The position numbers and the translations under genes were made by a program. This document shows, one piece after another, positions 20,138 through 29,102 of a DNA stretch of 64,000 nucleotides (position 1 is the first letter of the stretch; every line of letters starts with the position of its first letter). Where the stretch lies: the NCBI RefSeq assembly GCF_014268885.2, contig NZ_CP077095.1, positions 3,291,501-3,355,500 of the forward strand. Reading direction: 5' to 3'. The notes beneath the pieces were generated by a model. The model did no database searches and was not told where the DNA came from. It saw nothing but the letters and a program-made list of their open reading frames with translations. The stretch is from Pseudomonas xantholysinigenes (GTDB lineage: Bacteria; Pseudomonadota; Gammaproteobacteria; Pseudomonadales; Pseudomonadaceae).

Positions 20138-20533
20138 CCTGGAGATCACAGACATGCAACTAGCGACAGCTGCGCCAGTGCAGGCGCCGCCCCTAACTTC
20201 GCGACTTCAGGAGGCCGAACGCAGGCCTTGCGGAGGGAGGTGACGGGCATGGATGCCCGTCAAGCGCTGGGGCCCAGGATGGGCCCTACAGCGCGGTCCT
20301 CCCGGGAGCAAGGCCGGAGTGAGGGAACCCGGAGCGAAGCGTAGGGCCGGATGATGGAGCGCACGGTTTTTGGTTCCTTTTTGCCACGACAAAAAGGAAC
20401 TCGCCGTAAAGGCGAAAAGGTGACTATGCGTCGACATCGCAAATGAATGCGCATAAAACTATTAAAACAACCCCCAATCTCAGAAACTCCAAAAAACACA
20501 TTCATCGCCAAACCAACCGCAAGGCCCCACCCC

Positions 20534-20908
20534 ATGCTCTACCGCCTGGCCGCCGACACCCTGGTCCTGTTCCATCTCTCGTTCATCCTGCTGGTCCTGT
20601 TCGGCGGCCTGCTGGTGCTTTGGCGCCGCCGCGCCCTGCTACTCCACTTACCCGCCCTCGCCTGGGGCCTGGCCGTGGAAGGCCTGCACCTGGAATGCCC
20701 CCTCACCGACTGGGAAAACCACCTGCGCCACGCCGCCGGCGACCTCGGCTACCACGGCGGCTTCGTCGAACACTACATCTGGCCACTGATCTACCCCGCC
20801 GGCCTGACCCCACAAATCCAACTGTGGCTCGGCGCCGTGGTCCTGACCCTCAACCTCGGCGTCTACAGCTACGTGCTCTGGCGCCTAGCGCGTCGCCACC
20901 ACGAATAA
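20534..20908 (+). CDS. DUF2784 family integral membrane protein
   Basis: The 124-residue protein has three to four hydrophobic helices. It starts MLYRLAADTLVLFHLSFILLVLFGGLLVL and contains the family-typical WGLAVEGLHLECPLTDWENHLR, in which the C-P-L-T-x-W-E-x-x-L-R signature of DUF2784 is clear. It ends in a short basic tail. Function of the family is unknown. The upstream in-frame extension to 20447 is not hydrophobic and looks non-coding, so ATG 20534 with AAGG upstream is taken. Its 3' end overlaps the convergent methyltransferase stop by 24 bp. Confidence 0.88.
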   Translation: MLYRLAADTLVLFHLSFILLVLFGGLLVLWRRRALLLHLPALAWGLAVEGLHLECPLTDWENHLRHAAGDLGYHGGFVEHYIWPLIYPAGLTPQIQLWLGAVVLTLNLGVYSYVLWRLARRHHE

Positions 20909-21661
20909 CCGCGGGAACGGCAGCAGCACCTTGCCATCGCTGGCCGCCGGGTAATCATGCTGCATGGCCTGCAAATACAGCTGCAGGAAATCCGTCTGCT
21001 CCCCCTCATCCAGCCGCGCCAGATACGGCCGCAACGCCGAGCCCTTGAACCACTCCACCACCGCCTCGGCACCACCGGCCAACGGATGATGGTAGGTGGT
21101 GCGCCACACATCCACCCGCGCGCACAGCGGGCTCAACAAGTCGTAGTAAAACCCCGCATTGTGCCGCGGCGGCAAACTGAAATCGGCGAACTTGGCCGCC
21201 CACGGCCCACGGCTGGCGATCTCGCGCAACTGCCGGTGAGCGGGCTCGTCAAGGTTGTCCGGGGTCTGCACCGCCAGGCTGCCCCCCTCGCTCAATTGCC
21301 GCACCAGATGCGGATACAGGTTGCCGTGCTCCGGCACCCATTGCAGCGACGCATTGGCGAGGATCAGGTCCTGTGGCTCCTGGGCCGTCCAACCGGCGAT
21401 GTCGGCAATCTCACAACGTACCCGGGGAATGCTCAGGCGCGGACGTTGGCGGGCCTTGTCGATCATATCGGCATCGCTGTCCAACGCCGTGACCTGGGCA
21501 TCGGGATGGCGCTGCAGCAGCACCTCGGTGGAGTTGCCCGGGCCGCAGCCCAGGTCGGTGGCATGGCGCACCGAGCGCGGCGGCACCGCGGCGAGCAGAT
21601 CGCGCACGGCGCGGGTGCGTTCATCTTCGAACAGCGAATACTGGGTAGCGGACCAGGCCAT
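20885..21661 (-). CDS. tam: Trans-aconitate 2-methyltransferase
   Basis: The 258-residue class I SAM methyltransferase has motif I DLGCGPGNSTEVL (about residues 41-53), ALDSDADMIDKAR (motif II) and LILANASLQWVPEH, which together are diagnostic of Tam. The N-terminal segment WSATQYSLFEDERTRAVRDLLAAVP also fits Tam. The enzyme methylates trans-aconitate, a by-product of the citrate cycle that inhibits aconitase, in the cytoplasm. GGAG lies seven bases before ATG 21661. It is monocistronic and tail-to-tail with the DUF2784 gene. Confidence 0.93.
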   Translation of the reverse strand: MAWSATQYSLFEDERTRAVRDLLAAVPPRSVRHATDLGCGPGNSTEVLLQRHPDAQVTALDSDADMIDKARQRPRLSIPRVRCEIADIAGWTAQEPQDLILANASLQWVPEHGNLYPHLVRQLSEGGSLAVQTPDNLDEPAHRQLREIASRGPWAAKFADFSLPPRHNAGFYYDLLSPLCARVDVWRTTYHHPLAGGAEAVVEWFKGSALRPYLARLDEGEQTDFLQLYLQAMQHDYPAASDGKVLLPFPRLFVVATR

Positions 21662-21813
21662 GGACTAGCTCCGGGATGAAGGTTCCCGCTAGCATACCCC
21701 CAGCCAGGCCTCTGTAGGAGCCGGCTTGCCGGTGAACCTGGCACCCGAGGGCTTGCCTGGGAACCGACAGACCAGGCCTCAGGTCAATCCATCATCCCCA
21801 CACCGATGCCTTC

Positions 21814-22266
21814 ATGAAAACCGCCCTCGCCCTCATTCTCCTCGCCCTGATCGGCGCCTCCGCCCTGCTCGGCTCGCCCTGGATGAGCCAAGGCTTCGAC
21901 CTGGCCGACCTGCGTACCACCGCCGGCCAGCAACTGTCGCGCCACCTGGACGACGGCACGCTGCTGGTACTGCAGGCCAACAGCGCGGTCGACGTGAAGT
22001 ACGACGCGCAACAACGGCGCGTGACCCTGCTCGAAGGTCGGCTCGCGGTGGACGTCGCCGATGACGACCCACGGCCATTCCTGCTGATCACCGAGCACGG
22101 CACGCTGGCCACCCACGACGCCCAACTGTCACTGATCCGCCTGGGCGGTGAGACCACTGCCAACCTGCAAGCCGGCAGCGCCGAGCTCGACAGCGCCGGC
22201 CATCACCTGCAACTGCAAACCGGGCAGCCGGTGCATTTCGACCGCACCGGGCCGCGCACGCCTTGA
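21814..22266 (+). CDS. Orphan FecR-domain protein (periplasmic sensor-like, no sigma factor)
   Basis: The 150-residue protein has one N-terminal hydrophobic segment (LALILLALIGASALLG), then a compact FecR domain (about residues 33-110). Its landmarks are TTAGQQLSRHLDDGTLLVLQANSAVDVKYDAQQRRVTLLEGRLAVDVADD, the ladder of short strands seen in FecR anti-sigma regulators. The cytoplasmic sigma-binding part that normally precedes the membrane helix and the C-terminal STN-contact region are both missing. No ECF sigma gene or STN-type receptor lies nearby. It may be a stand-alone remnant or a free periplasmic FecR-like domain. No clear ribosome-binding site was seen at ATG 21814. Confidence 0.8.
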   Translation: MKTALALILLALIGASALLGSPWMSQGFDLADLRTTAGQQLSRHLDDGTLLVLQANSAVDVKYDAQQRRVTLLEGRLAVDVADDDPRPFLLITEHGTLATHDAQLSLIRLGGETTANLQAGSAELDSAGHHLQLQTGQPVHFDRTGPRTP

Positions 22267-22273
22267 ACGAAAA

Positions 22274-22301
22274 CGGCCGGGTCCCCTGCAGGACCCGGCC
22301 G
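22274..22301. terminator. Bidirectional hairpin terminator between FecR-like gene and permease
   Basis: CGGCCGGGTCC-CCTGCA-GGACCCGGCCG is an 11-pair perfect stem with a six-base loop, in the 54-bp gap between the convergent stops at 22266 and 22321. An AAAA precedes it, which gives a T-run on the minus strand for the permease transcript. Confidence 0.85.
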
Positions 22302-22320
22302 CGCTCTACCTCAACACCGT

Positions 22321-23730
22321 TCAATGCGCCTTGGCGGTACGCAATTGATGCACCACGCCCATCGCCACCACGATCGCCGCGGCGATACCAGTGGAGATCA
22401 CCAGGATCTGGTAGTCCGGCATGAACGCCATGGTCACCAGCGCGGCAACAATGAAGACGATCACCAGGTAGGTCAGCCACGGGAACAGCCACATCTTCAG
22501 GCGCACTTCCTTACCCTCGGCAATCAGCTTGCGGCGCATGCGCAACTGCGAGAAGGCGATCACCAGGTACACCAGCAAGGCGATCATGCCAGTGGTGTTC
22601 ATCAGGGTTTCCAGCACGTCCTTAGGTCGCAGGGTCTCGCTGAAGTTGATCAACGCGCAGAACACCGCCACCAGGCACGAACCGATGATCGCGTTCACCG
22701 GCACGCCGGTACCAGTGCGGGTGAACTTGAACAGGCGCGGCGCATCGCCACGCTGGGCCAGCGAGAACAGCATGCGCGAGGCGGTGTAGTGGCCGGAGAT
22801 CAGGCAGCTGCTCACCGAGGTCAACACTACGAAGTTCATCAGCAGCTCGGCATAGGGCACACCCAGCAGCTCGAGGGTACGGCGGTAGGCGCCATAACCG
22901 GAGACGCCCAGCTGCGGGTCGTTCCACGGCACCAGGCAGACGATCAGGAAGATCGAGCCGACGTAGAACAGGCACACCCGCCACACCACCGAGTTGGTGG
23001 CCTTGACGATCTGCGTGGCCGGGTCCTTGGCTTCGGAAGCGGCGATGGTGACGATCTCGGCGCCCAGGAAGGCGAACATCACTCCCAGCAACGCGCCGAT
23101 CACCGTGGTGATGCCATTGGGCATGAAGCCTTCGGCGGTCAGGTGGCTGATGCCGCGCACTTCACCGAACTGCCAGACATTCATCACCGCCGCAGTGCAC
23201 ACCACCAGGAAGCAGACGATCGCCACCACCTTGATCAGCGCGAACCAGAACTCGAACTCGCCGTAGTGCTTGACGTTGAAGAAGTTGACCGTGATCAGCA
23301 GCAAGGTCGTGGCCAGCACGAACACGTTGACGCTCACATCGGGGAAGAAACCATGCAGGATCTTGCCCGCCACGTAGGCTTCCCAGGCCATCAGGATCAC
23401 CCAGTACCACCAGTACAGCCAGCCGATGGTGAAGCCGGCCCAGCGGCCGATGGCGCGGTCGGCGTAGGTGGAGAACGAGCCGGTGTCGGGCGACGAGGTC
23501 GCCATTTCGCCGAGCATGCGCATGATCAGCACCACCAGGATGCCACCGGCCAGGTAGGCCAGCACGGCGGCCGGGCCGGCGCTGTGGATCACGCTGCCGG
23601 AACCGACGAACAAGGCGCCGCCGATCACCCCGGCGATGGACATCATCGTCAGGTGGCGCGACTTCAACGAGGCGCTGAGCTTGCTCTCGTGCCCGTCCTT
23701 CGCGGTGGTGGATGTGGATGTAGCTTCCAT
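22321..23730 (-). CDS. Amino acid permease, APC superfamily (GabP/AAT-like)
   Basis: The 469-residue protein has about 12 transmembrane helices. The first carries the substrate-binding loop MSIAGVIGGALFVGSGSVIHSAGP, and the GEMATSSPDTGSFSTYADRAIGRWAGF segment defines the amino-acid transporter (AAT) branch. Relatives import GABA, proline, D-alanine/serine/glycine or aromatic amino acids with protons. A MocR-type regulator faces it across a 421-bp gap, a layout often seen with GABA or other amino acid uptake genes, so GABA-like substrates are a reasonable guess. The start MEATSTSTTAKDGHESK is a soluble N-terminus of normal length. Confidence 0.9.
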   Translation of the reverse strand: MEATSTSTTAKDGHESKLSASLKSRHLTMMSIAGVIGGALFVGSGSVIHSAGPAAVLAYLAGGILVVLIMRMLGEMATSSPDTGSFSTYADRAIGRWAGFTIGWLYWWYWVILMAWEAYVAGKILHGFFPDVSVNVFVLATTLLLITVNFFNVKHYGEFEFWFALIKVVAIVCFLVVCTAAVMNVWQFGEVRGISHLTAEGFMPNGITTVIGALLGVMFAFLGAEIVTIAASEAKDPATQIVKATNSVVWRVCLFYVGSIFLIVCLVPWNDPQLGVSGYGAYRRTLELLGVPYAELLMNFVVLTSVSSCLISGHYTASRMLFSLAQRGDAPRLFKFTRTGTGVPVNAIIGSCLVAVFCALINFSETLRPKDVLETLMNTTGMIALLVYLVIAFSQLRMRRKLIAEGKEVRLKMWLFPWLTYLVIVFIVAALVTMAFMPDYQILVISTGIAAAIVVAMGVVHQLRTAKAH

Positions 23731-24151
23731 CAGTCAATTACCCCGTGCTTCTTTTTATCCAAGGAAAAACTGTGAAACCCCGATGGCTATCGGACTCACC
23801 TGTACATCAGTGCGGGCTGGGAGGTGTGCGGTGCACACGCAGGCCATCCGTGGCGGCCTGCTTACGCGGCCAGGGTGCGAACCCTGGTCGAACTGAACCA
23901 TGCTGGGGACGGGCGCTGGACGCCCGGCCTCGGGAAAAGAGGGTGCGAGACGAGGCTCGACTGAGGTGCAGCGATATTGTGATTATTCATGGCGCTGTCG
24001 CGTGCTGTGTTGGCGATATCTGACACGTAATGTAAAAATGTCGAACACTTTGAGCCATGCACAGCGGCATGATTTACGCACTGCACTGTACAGGTCGCCC
24101 ATGCAATACACTTGCGATGCCCCGCGTCTGGCACACCTGAAGGCCCCCTGA
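23731..24151. promoter_or_regulatory. Divergent control region between permease and MocR regulator
   Basis: This 421-bp gap holds no convincing gene. The half nearer the regulator is AT-rich for this window (around 23985-24110) and contains the perfect palindrome CTGTACAG at 24086-24093, the sort of place where MocR proteins bind. The half next to the permease is ordinary GC-rich sequence. No terminator or RNA gene was recognised. Confidence 0.4.
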
Positions 24152-25570
24152 ATGCTCCAGCTACATCCGGACTCCGCCACCCCGCTGGTCAACCAGATCA
24201 TCGACGGGCTGCGCGCGCTGATCGACGCCCAGACTCTCAAGCCCGGGGCCAAGGTACCGTCGATCCGCGCCTTCGCCGCCACCTATTCGGTGAGTACCTT
24301 CACCGTGGTCGAGGCCTATGACCGCCTGGTGGCCCAGGGCCTGCTGGTGAGCAAGGGCAATGCTGGCTTCTTCGTCAATCGTGCGGCGAACGAGCTGCTG
24401 GACAGCCAGCACCTCGAAGCCGACACCACCCGCCCGACCTTCAACTCCGAGTGGTACCTGCAGCAGATCTTCGAAATCCGCCAGTTACCGTACAAACCCG
24501 GTTGCGGCTGGTTGCCCAACGAGTGGATGTACGAGGAAGGCCTGCGCCGCGGCTTGCGCCAGGTGGCTGGCAGCCCGCTGGAGCTGTCGGGCTACGGCGA
24601 CCCCATGGGCCTGCCCGAATTACGTGCGTTGACCGCGCAGAACCTGCAACAGGAGCTGTCGATCGTCGCCAACCCGGCGCAGCTGATGCTCACCCATGGC
24701 GCCAGCCAAGCCCTCGACCTGGCCGTGCGCACCCTGGTGCGCCCCGGCGACGTGGTGCTGGTGGACGACCCCGGCTACCCCAACCTGATGAGCATCCTGC
24801 GTACCCAGGGCGCCACTCTGGTAGGCGTACCACGCACGCCGGCCGGCTACGACCTCGACCAGCTCGAACGCCTGCTGGCGCACCACCGCCCTACCGCGTT
24901 CTTCACCCAGCCGCACCTGCACAGCCCGACCTGCTCGCGCACGCCGCTGGCGCAGCTGCACCGCCTGCTGCAACTGGCCAGCCAGCACGGCTTCCGCCTG
25001 GTGGAAAACAACCTCTACGCTGACATGATCGCCGAGCCCCAGCCCTGCCTGGCCAGCCTCGACCACCTGCAACAGGTGGTGTACGTCGGCAGTTACTCCA
25101 AGAGCATTTCGCCCAATGTACGGGTCGGCTACCTGCTGGCCAGCCCCGAGCTGATGCAGCAGTTGCTGCACCTGAAGATGCGTTCGGGGCTGACCACCTC
25201 GCAGGTGATGGAGCGGGTGGTGTACGCGGCGATCATCGACGGTCGCTGGCGCAAGCACCTCAAGCGCCTGCGCCAACGCCTGGCCGAAGCACACCAGGAA
25301 GTCGGCCGGCACCTGCATCGGCTGGGCTTCGAGCTGTTCATCGAGTCGGACGAAGGCATGTACATCTGGACCCGCCACCCGGCGATTCCGGACAGCGCGG
25401 CGTTGCTCGACGATGCCCTGGAGCAAGGCATCATGCTCGGGCCCGGGCAGTTGTTCATGGTCGATGCCCAGGCTACCGGGTGGATGCGTTTCAACGTGGC
25501 GTTCAGTACCGAGACGGCGATGTGGGAGTTGTTGGAGAAGGTGCTGGTCAAGCATGTGCGGCGGGGGTGA
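24152..25570 (+). CDS. MocR-family regulator (GntR HTH fused to aminotransferase-like domain)
   Basis: The 472-residue protein has an N-terminal winged helix (residues 9-77; QIIDGLRALIDAQTLKPGAKVPSIRAFAATYSVSTFTVVEAYDRLVAQG). A fold-type I aminotransferase domain follows, with MLTHGASQALDLAVRTLVRPGD, VLVDDPGYPN and the PLP-lysine segment VYVGSYSKSISPNVRVGYL. MocR/GabR proteins sense an amino acid or vitamin B6 derivative through PLP chemistry and activate a nearby gene. The divergent amino acid permease is the likely target. Wording of the active site is intact, so it should bind PLP. Confidence 0.93.
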   Translation: MLQLHPDSATPLVNQIIDGLRALIDAQTLKPGAKVPSIRAFAATYSVSTFTVVEAYDRLVAQGLLVSKGNAGFFVNRAANELLDSQHLEADTTRPTFNSEWYLQQIFEIRQLPYKPGCGWLPNEWMYEEGLRRGLRQVAGSPLELSGYGDPMGLPELRALTAQNLQQELSIVANPAQLMLTHGASQALDLAVRTLVRPGDVVLVDDPGYPNLMSILRTQGATLVGVPRTPAGYDLDQLERLLAHHRPTAFFTQPHLHSPTCSRTPLAQLHRLLQLASQHGFRLVENNLYADMIAEPQPCLASLDHLQQVVYVGSYSKSISPNVRVGYLLASPELMQQLLHLKMRSGLTTSQVMERVVYAAIIDGRWRKHLKRLRQRLAEAHQEVGRHLHRLGFELFIESDEGMYIWTRHPAIPDSAALLDDALEQGIMLGPGQLFMVDAQATGWMRFNVAFSTETAMWELLEKVLVKHVRRG

Positions 25571-26070
25571 TTTGAATTATCCGGGAGCGGCGCTGCATTG
25601 ATGTCTCGAGGCAAGCTAACTCCTAACTCCTAGGTCCAGGTGACTTGCGATCCAGCCACTAGGACCTTCAACTAACCACCAGACCGCCCCTGGAGGCGCT
25701 TCCGCCCTCTGAGACGGACGCCTCCATAATAGAGGCCATCATGCACTCACTTCCCTTGTTCCATGCCTGGACCTACACGTCGACGCCTGAGTGTGCAACG
25801 AGCAGCGCAACCTAGTGTTCATGTCGCCCTGGGGTCGTGACACTGCCCGGAAGGAGTGTCTCGCTCGTCTCACGCTGGGCCGGGAGGAAAATGGGCTCGA
25901 CCACTTCCACATCCTCGTCGAGGGGCGAAGCATCCCCTCCTCTCCAACCAGGACTTGTTGGAAAAGCACACCACACGACAATTCCGCGGGACTTTGTACG
26001 GAGGGTCTTTACGGGGAGCCCGCAGAACTCGAAAAAAATCGTGCGCCAAGCCACAGGCGGGGTTGGGTCA
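25571..26070. other. Gene-poor stretch upstream of the pyocin
   Basis: I see no convincing gene in these 500 bp. An inverted repeat GGAGGCG (25692-25698) / CGCCTCC (25719-25725) could be the terminator hairpin of the MocR transcript, followed by an AT-rich base run. A reading frame through 25791-26150 joins in frame with the pyocin start but has no ribosome-binding site or composition of its own, and lies upstream of the LexA-controlled promoter. Nothing else was identified. Confidence 0.45.
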
Positions 26071-26099
26071 TTGACTTCGTATACTGTGTTTTTATACAG
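26071..26099 (+). promoter_or_regulatory. LexA (SOS) box overlapping a sigma-70 promoter of the pyocin gene
   Basis: CTGT-N8-ACAG at 26084-26099, inside TACTGTGTTTTTATACAGTG, is a near-consensus LexA operator. It overlaps a good promoter: TTGACT at 26071-26076 and TATACA at 26093-26098, 16 bases apart. The pyocin ATG lies about 50 bp downstream with AAGGAA seven bases before it. Colicins use the same LexA logic, so DNA damage should induce this operon. Confidence 0.88.
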
Positions 26100-26150
26100 T
26101 GCCGGCCAGCGATCTCCCTTCTGGAAATCGCGCTTTCAAGGAATGAATTT

Positions 26151-28440
26151 ATGGCCATAGAGCTACCGGAAACGACTGTTCACCCGTGGCCCGACCCTTT
26201 GCCTATTGACGCGGGATCATTCGCGTACCTCTACAACGAGCGAGACCGACAGGGCCGGGAACAATTAGCAACATTTAACAGAATGATGACCGACCTTGCA
26301 GCAGAACTCCTGCGGGTCAAGACGTATTTGGATACGTCTTATGCGCCCTTGATCACGGGAGCAGCCCAAACCACTTTGGAGACCTTGGGGCTGCTCGGTG
26401 TCCCATTGGATACCTCCTCAAGCAGTGCAGCTGATATTGCGGGATACATCAGTACCGTCAACCAGGCACTTGTCGAGTGCTAATGATCAGCTCGCCTCGC
26501 TGTCCACAGAGGCCTTGGCATTTTCGGGTGGCAATGTGCTTGAACTCAATGCCTCTCAGATCAAGGCTGCGAACATGTCACGAATCCCCAAGCACTGGCT
26601 TGCATGGGGACCATTCCCGGCGTCGGAACAAGGTATTTATCAGAAAGCCTATGAGGCAGCCCTGCAATCCCGAGTGGTAGGTCAAACCATAAAGACATTG
26701 CAGGAACGCCAAGCGAACTTGAACACCAGCCTAGAACAGGCCAAAGTTCGTGAAGTACAATCCGTTCGTCAGTCAATCAGCAGTGATTTATCAGCCATCA
26801 CAGCACCTGCGCAACAGCAACTGGCTGCGCATAGACAAGCTCTGGAAAATCAGTTTTCCGACTCTGCAACTAGGACCAATGCTGAACGAGAAGCCGCTAA
26901 TCAGGCTGTGCGGCAAGCGGTTGAGCAAGCGTATCAGCAGATTGATGCCCTCATCACCTCGGCTGGCAGCAGGGTCAATGCGGGGGAACTCGCTCAGATC
27001 AACCAATCGGTAAGGGCAATGGCCGGCACCGTTGCTGCTACGTTCACCCGCGCGGCGAATCAGCTGGTGGCCAATGCCAATGCATTCATCGAGTCTCAGC
27101 GCCAAACGGTCAATCAGGCCAGCACTGGTGCCGCCATCCAGGTCAGCGCCCGCGTGGCCGAACTCATTGCACAGGTTCAAGCTACGCCGACCCGCGACAT
27201 CGCCGCATCGGCCCAACAGTCTCTTAAGCAAGTCACAGACACCGCTTATGTTGCTGCGAGTAACCAGATCCATATTGCATCCCTCGCAGACACCGTCAAA
27301 AGGCAGGAGGTAAGTACAGGCATCCAGTCTGCCCGAAACAGCGCCCAAGCCCAGCTTCAAGCCCTGCCCGGCACCACTCAAACCGCCATTACCCAAGCGG
27401 CCAACAGCTACCGCTTCGCAGCCAGCGCTGCGGCGGCACTCACCGTGCCAGGACAAGGCACCGTCCCTTTGGCCGAAACCGCGCTGGCGACACTGCGCCA
27501 AGGCATTGCAAACGCCATTGCCGCATTAGGCCGCATTGCCACGGCTGGGCCGGGTGCCCCAATCGCCGCCGCCCTGACCGCCGTGTTTTATGCCCGTTCA
27601 ACAGCCAGTGAAGAGCAGGACCAAACACCGGCGCGATTTCGCTACGGCTTGGGTGTCAATGCTCATGAGCTTGGCTTTTCGGCGAACGCCGATCTCAATG
27701 CCATTGCCGCCGCTCAAGGCACTGTCGAGCTGCCGTATAGGCTCACCAACGAAACCCGAGGTGATGGGCGCTCCTACGTTTCGGTGGTCACAGCTGATGG
27801 CGTGAACATCTCCAAGAGCGTACCCGTACGGGCTGCCACGTTTGATCCGCAAACTGGACGCTACACTGTGACGGTGCCAAGCTTGGTACCAGACCAGCCT
27901 CCCATTACCCTGACCTGGACGCCTGCGGCGCCTCCAGGGGATCAGTCCTCAAGTACGACGACACCGGTCGTTCCACCGCCTGTGCCGACCTACACAGGCG
28001 TGGAACTGCAACCGCTGAACATTGAGGCCGAGACCTACCCCGGTGTGTTGCCGGATGCTCGCGATCTGATCATTACCTTCCCGGTAGACTCCGGGATGAA
28101 ACCGATCTATTTGATGTTCAGCGAGCCTTTAGACTCGGGGATATTCACCCGGAGGCAGTTGGACAAAAAGTACAAGCACGCCATTGACTTTGGAGTTATC
28201 AACACAAAAAAAAATAGAGAAACCCTGACTGCATTCAAAGACGCCATTGAGCAACATTTGAATAGTGAAGACACAGTAGAAAAAGGAACTTACCGTCGAC
28301 TTCCGGGCTCCAAAGTATTTTTCAACCATAAAACCATGAATGTAGTAATCCTAAAGGGCAACGGCGATTTTTTATCCGGATGGACAATTAATCCAGAGAC
28401 AGACGTAGGCAGAATTTACATTGAAACAGGTGACTTATGA
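26151..28440 (+). pseudogene. S-type pyocin with colicin D-type tRNase domain, frameshifted
   Basis: The gene starts at ATG 26151 (MAIELPETTVHPWPDPLP). Its first frame stops at TAA 26481-26483 after 110 residues. The +1 frame then carries the rest to 28440. Removing one base near 26478 (GAG-t-GCT) gives a continuous 762-residue protein reading ...NQALVEANDQLASL. Domains: N-terminal region, a long helical Ala/Gln-rich section (about 26.7-27.4 kb), the Pyocin_S domain (LPYRLTNETRGDGRSYVSVV to ITLTWTPAAPPG), a Pro-rich hinge, and the C-terminal nuclease with KKYKHAIDFG (His at 28177) and LSGWTI (Ser 28375, Trp 28381). These match colicin D catalytic Lys/His and Ser/Trp positions; colicin D cuts the anticodon loop of tRNA-Arg. 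A restart at ATG 26575 is possible but would lack the N-terminus. Confidence 0.87.
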
Positions 28441-28709
28441 GTAGCCACGACATGATTTCTTTAGGGAAAGACTTGATTAACGGCAAAATCGATGGATTAA
28501 CATTCTCAGAAGACATATGCGTGGCCAGGCGAGACAAAACAAACTCAACGCCGACTGATAGAAACATATTGAACTGTGGCGAGGAGTTATTCATGGCAGC
28601 AGAAACTTACAATCCAAATGAAGACCGTGAGGATTATGAGATCAACGAGGAACAACTTAAGATGCAGGTCAGTGAAATATTAAATAAATATAATATCTCA
28701 ACCTCCTGA
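28437..28709 (+). CDS. Colicin D-type immunity protein
   Basis: The 90-residue acidic protein overlaps the pyocin stop by four bases (ATGA). It contains the segment NILNCGEELFMAAETYNPNEDREDYEIN, which closely resembles the ImmD core that plugs the colicin D active site by mimicking tRNA with acidic residues. The length fits ImmD (about 87). It protects the producer and kin from the tRNase. GC content is clearly lower than the flanks, as for many bacteriocin immunity genes, suggesting transfer as a cassette. The reading frame is intact although the toxin gene is broken. Confidence 0.9.
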   Translation: MSSHDMISLGKDLINGKIDGLTFSEDICVARRDKTNSTPTDRNILNCGEELFMAAETYNPNEDREDYEINEEQLKMQVSEILNKYNISTS

Positions 28710-28748
28710 CACCCTATTAAATTTAAGCCAGGGGTTCTCCAATCAATT

Positions 28749-28774
28749 CAGCACAGGTCACCCGACCTGTGCTG
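28749..28774 (+). terminator. Hairpin terminator after the immunity gene
   Basis: CAGCACAGGTC-ACCC-GACCTGTGCTG is an 11-pair perfect stem with a four-base loop, 40 bp past the immunity stop. The following acatagcccttcgttt is only moderately T-rich. Confidence 0.8.
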
Positions 28775-29102
28775 ACATAGCCCTTCGTTTATCTATCTCA
28801 GCACGCCTAACCATAAGTCAGATGCGATAGGGGCTAGGAAGCAACGAACCCCAAATCCAACGTAAACTTTATCAGTGTCGTTTAGTATCTTCTTCCCAAG
28901 CATCCAACGCGACACAACAACTGCTCATATCGGCTATCGCGTATAAGTTCGAAGTCTTGCATCACTTCGCGAACCCAAACGCCCGCATCCCAGCAAGGCT
29001 GGAGCCTGCTGGGGCGCAAGCACAGCAGCGGCATAAAGCACTCGCCAAGCGCCACGTCTAGGTGCACCCTGATGCTCTCGCACACAAGGACCAGCAACGC
29101 TC
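28775..29102. other. Gap between pyocin cassette and sensor kinase, no gene recognised
   Basis: This 328-bp stretch is mixed in composition. A minus-strand reading frame of 71 codons (28882-29097) exists but has no ribosome-binding site and no recognisable domain. No clear promoter for the kinase was picked out. Confidence 0.4.

Larger units (their letters stand above)
19680..20431. repeat. Composite inverted repeat: two about 240-bp arms in opposite orientation
   Basis: The left arm (about 19680-19923) reads from a gtcacctttccgcccttacggcg end towards ggcctcctgaagtcgc. The right arm (about 20195-20431) is its imperfect reverse complement, starting gacttcaggaggcc and ending with cgccgtaaaggcgaaaaggtgac. 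Shared inner landmarks are tgacgggcat / atgcccgtca and ctcccgggag. I estimate four fifths identity by eye. Each arm is itself rich in short palindromes. No transposase or recognisable gene lies inside; small reading frames across the arms (for example starting MDARQALRPRMG) are repeat-derived. This accounts for the gene-free stretch 19626-20533. Confidence 0.8.

Noticed and set aside
19726-20344. Small frames in the composite inverted repeat (MDARQAL type)
   Set aside because: They lie entirely within the repeated arms and read palindromic sequence; no evidence of expression.
25791-26150. Extension of the pyocin frame upstream of ATG 26151
   Set aside because: It lies upstream of the LexA-box promoter and has no ribosome-binding site; the ATG at 26151 has a good one.
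26398-26480. Start of the second pyocin frame at MSHWIPPQAV
   Set aside because: This segment is out of frame with the real coding sequence; it precedes the frameshift point and is not a start.
28882-29097. Minus-strand frame of 71 codons between pyocin cassette and kinase
   Set aside because: No ribosome-binding site or recognisable domain; too short to support.
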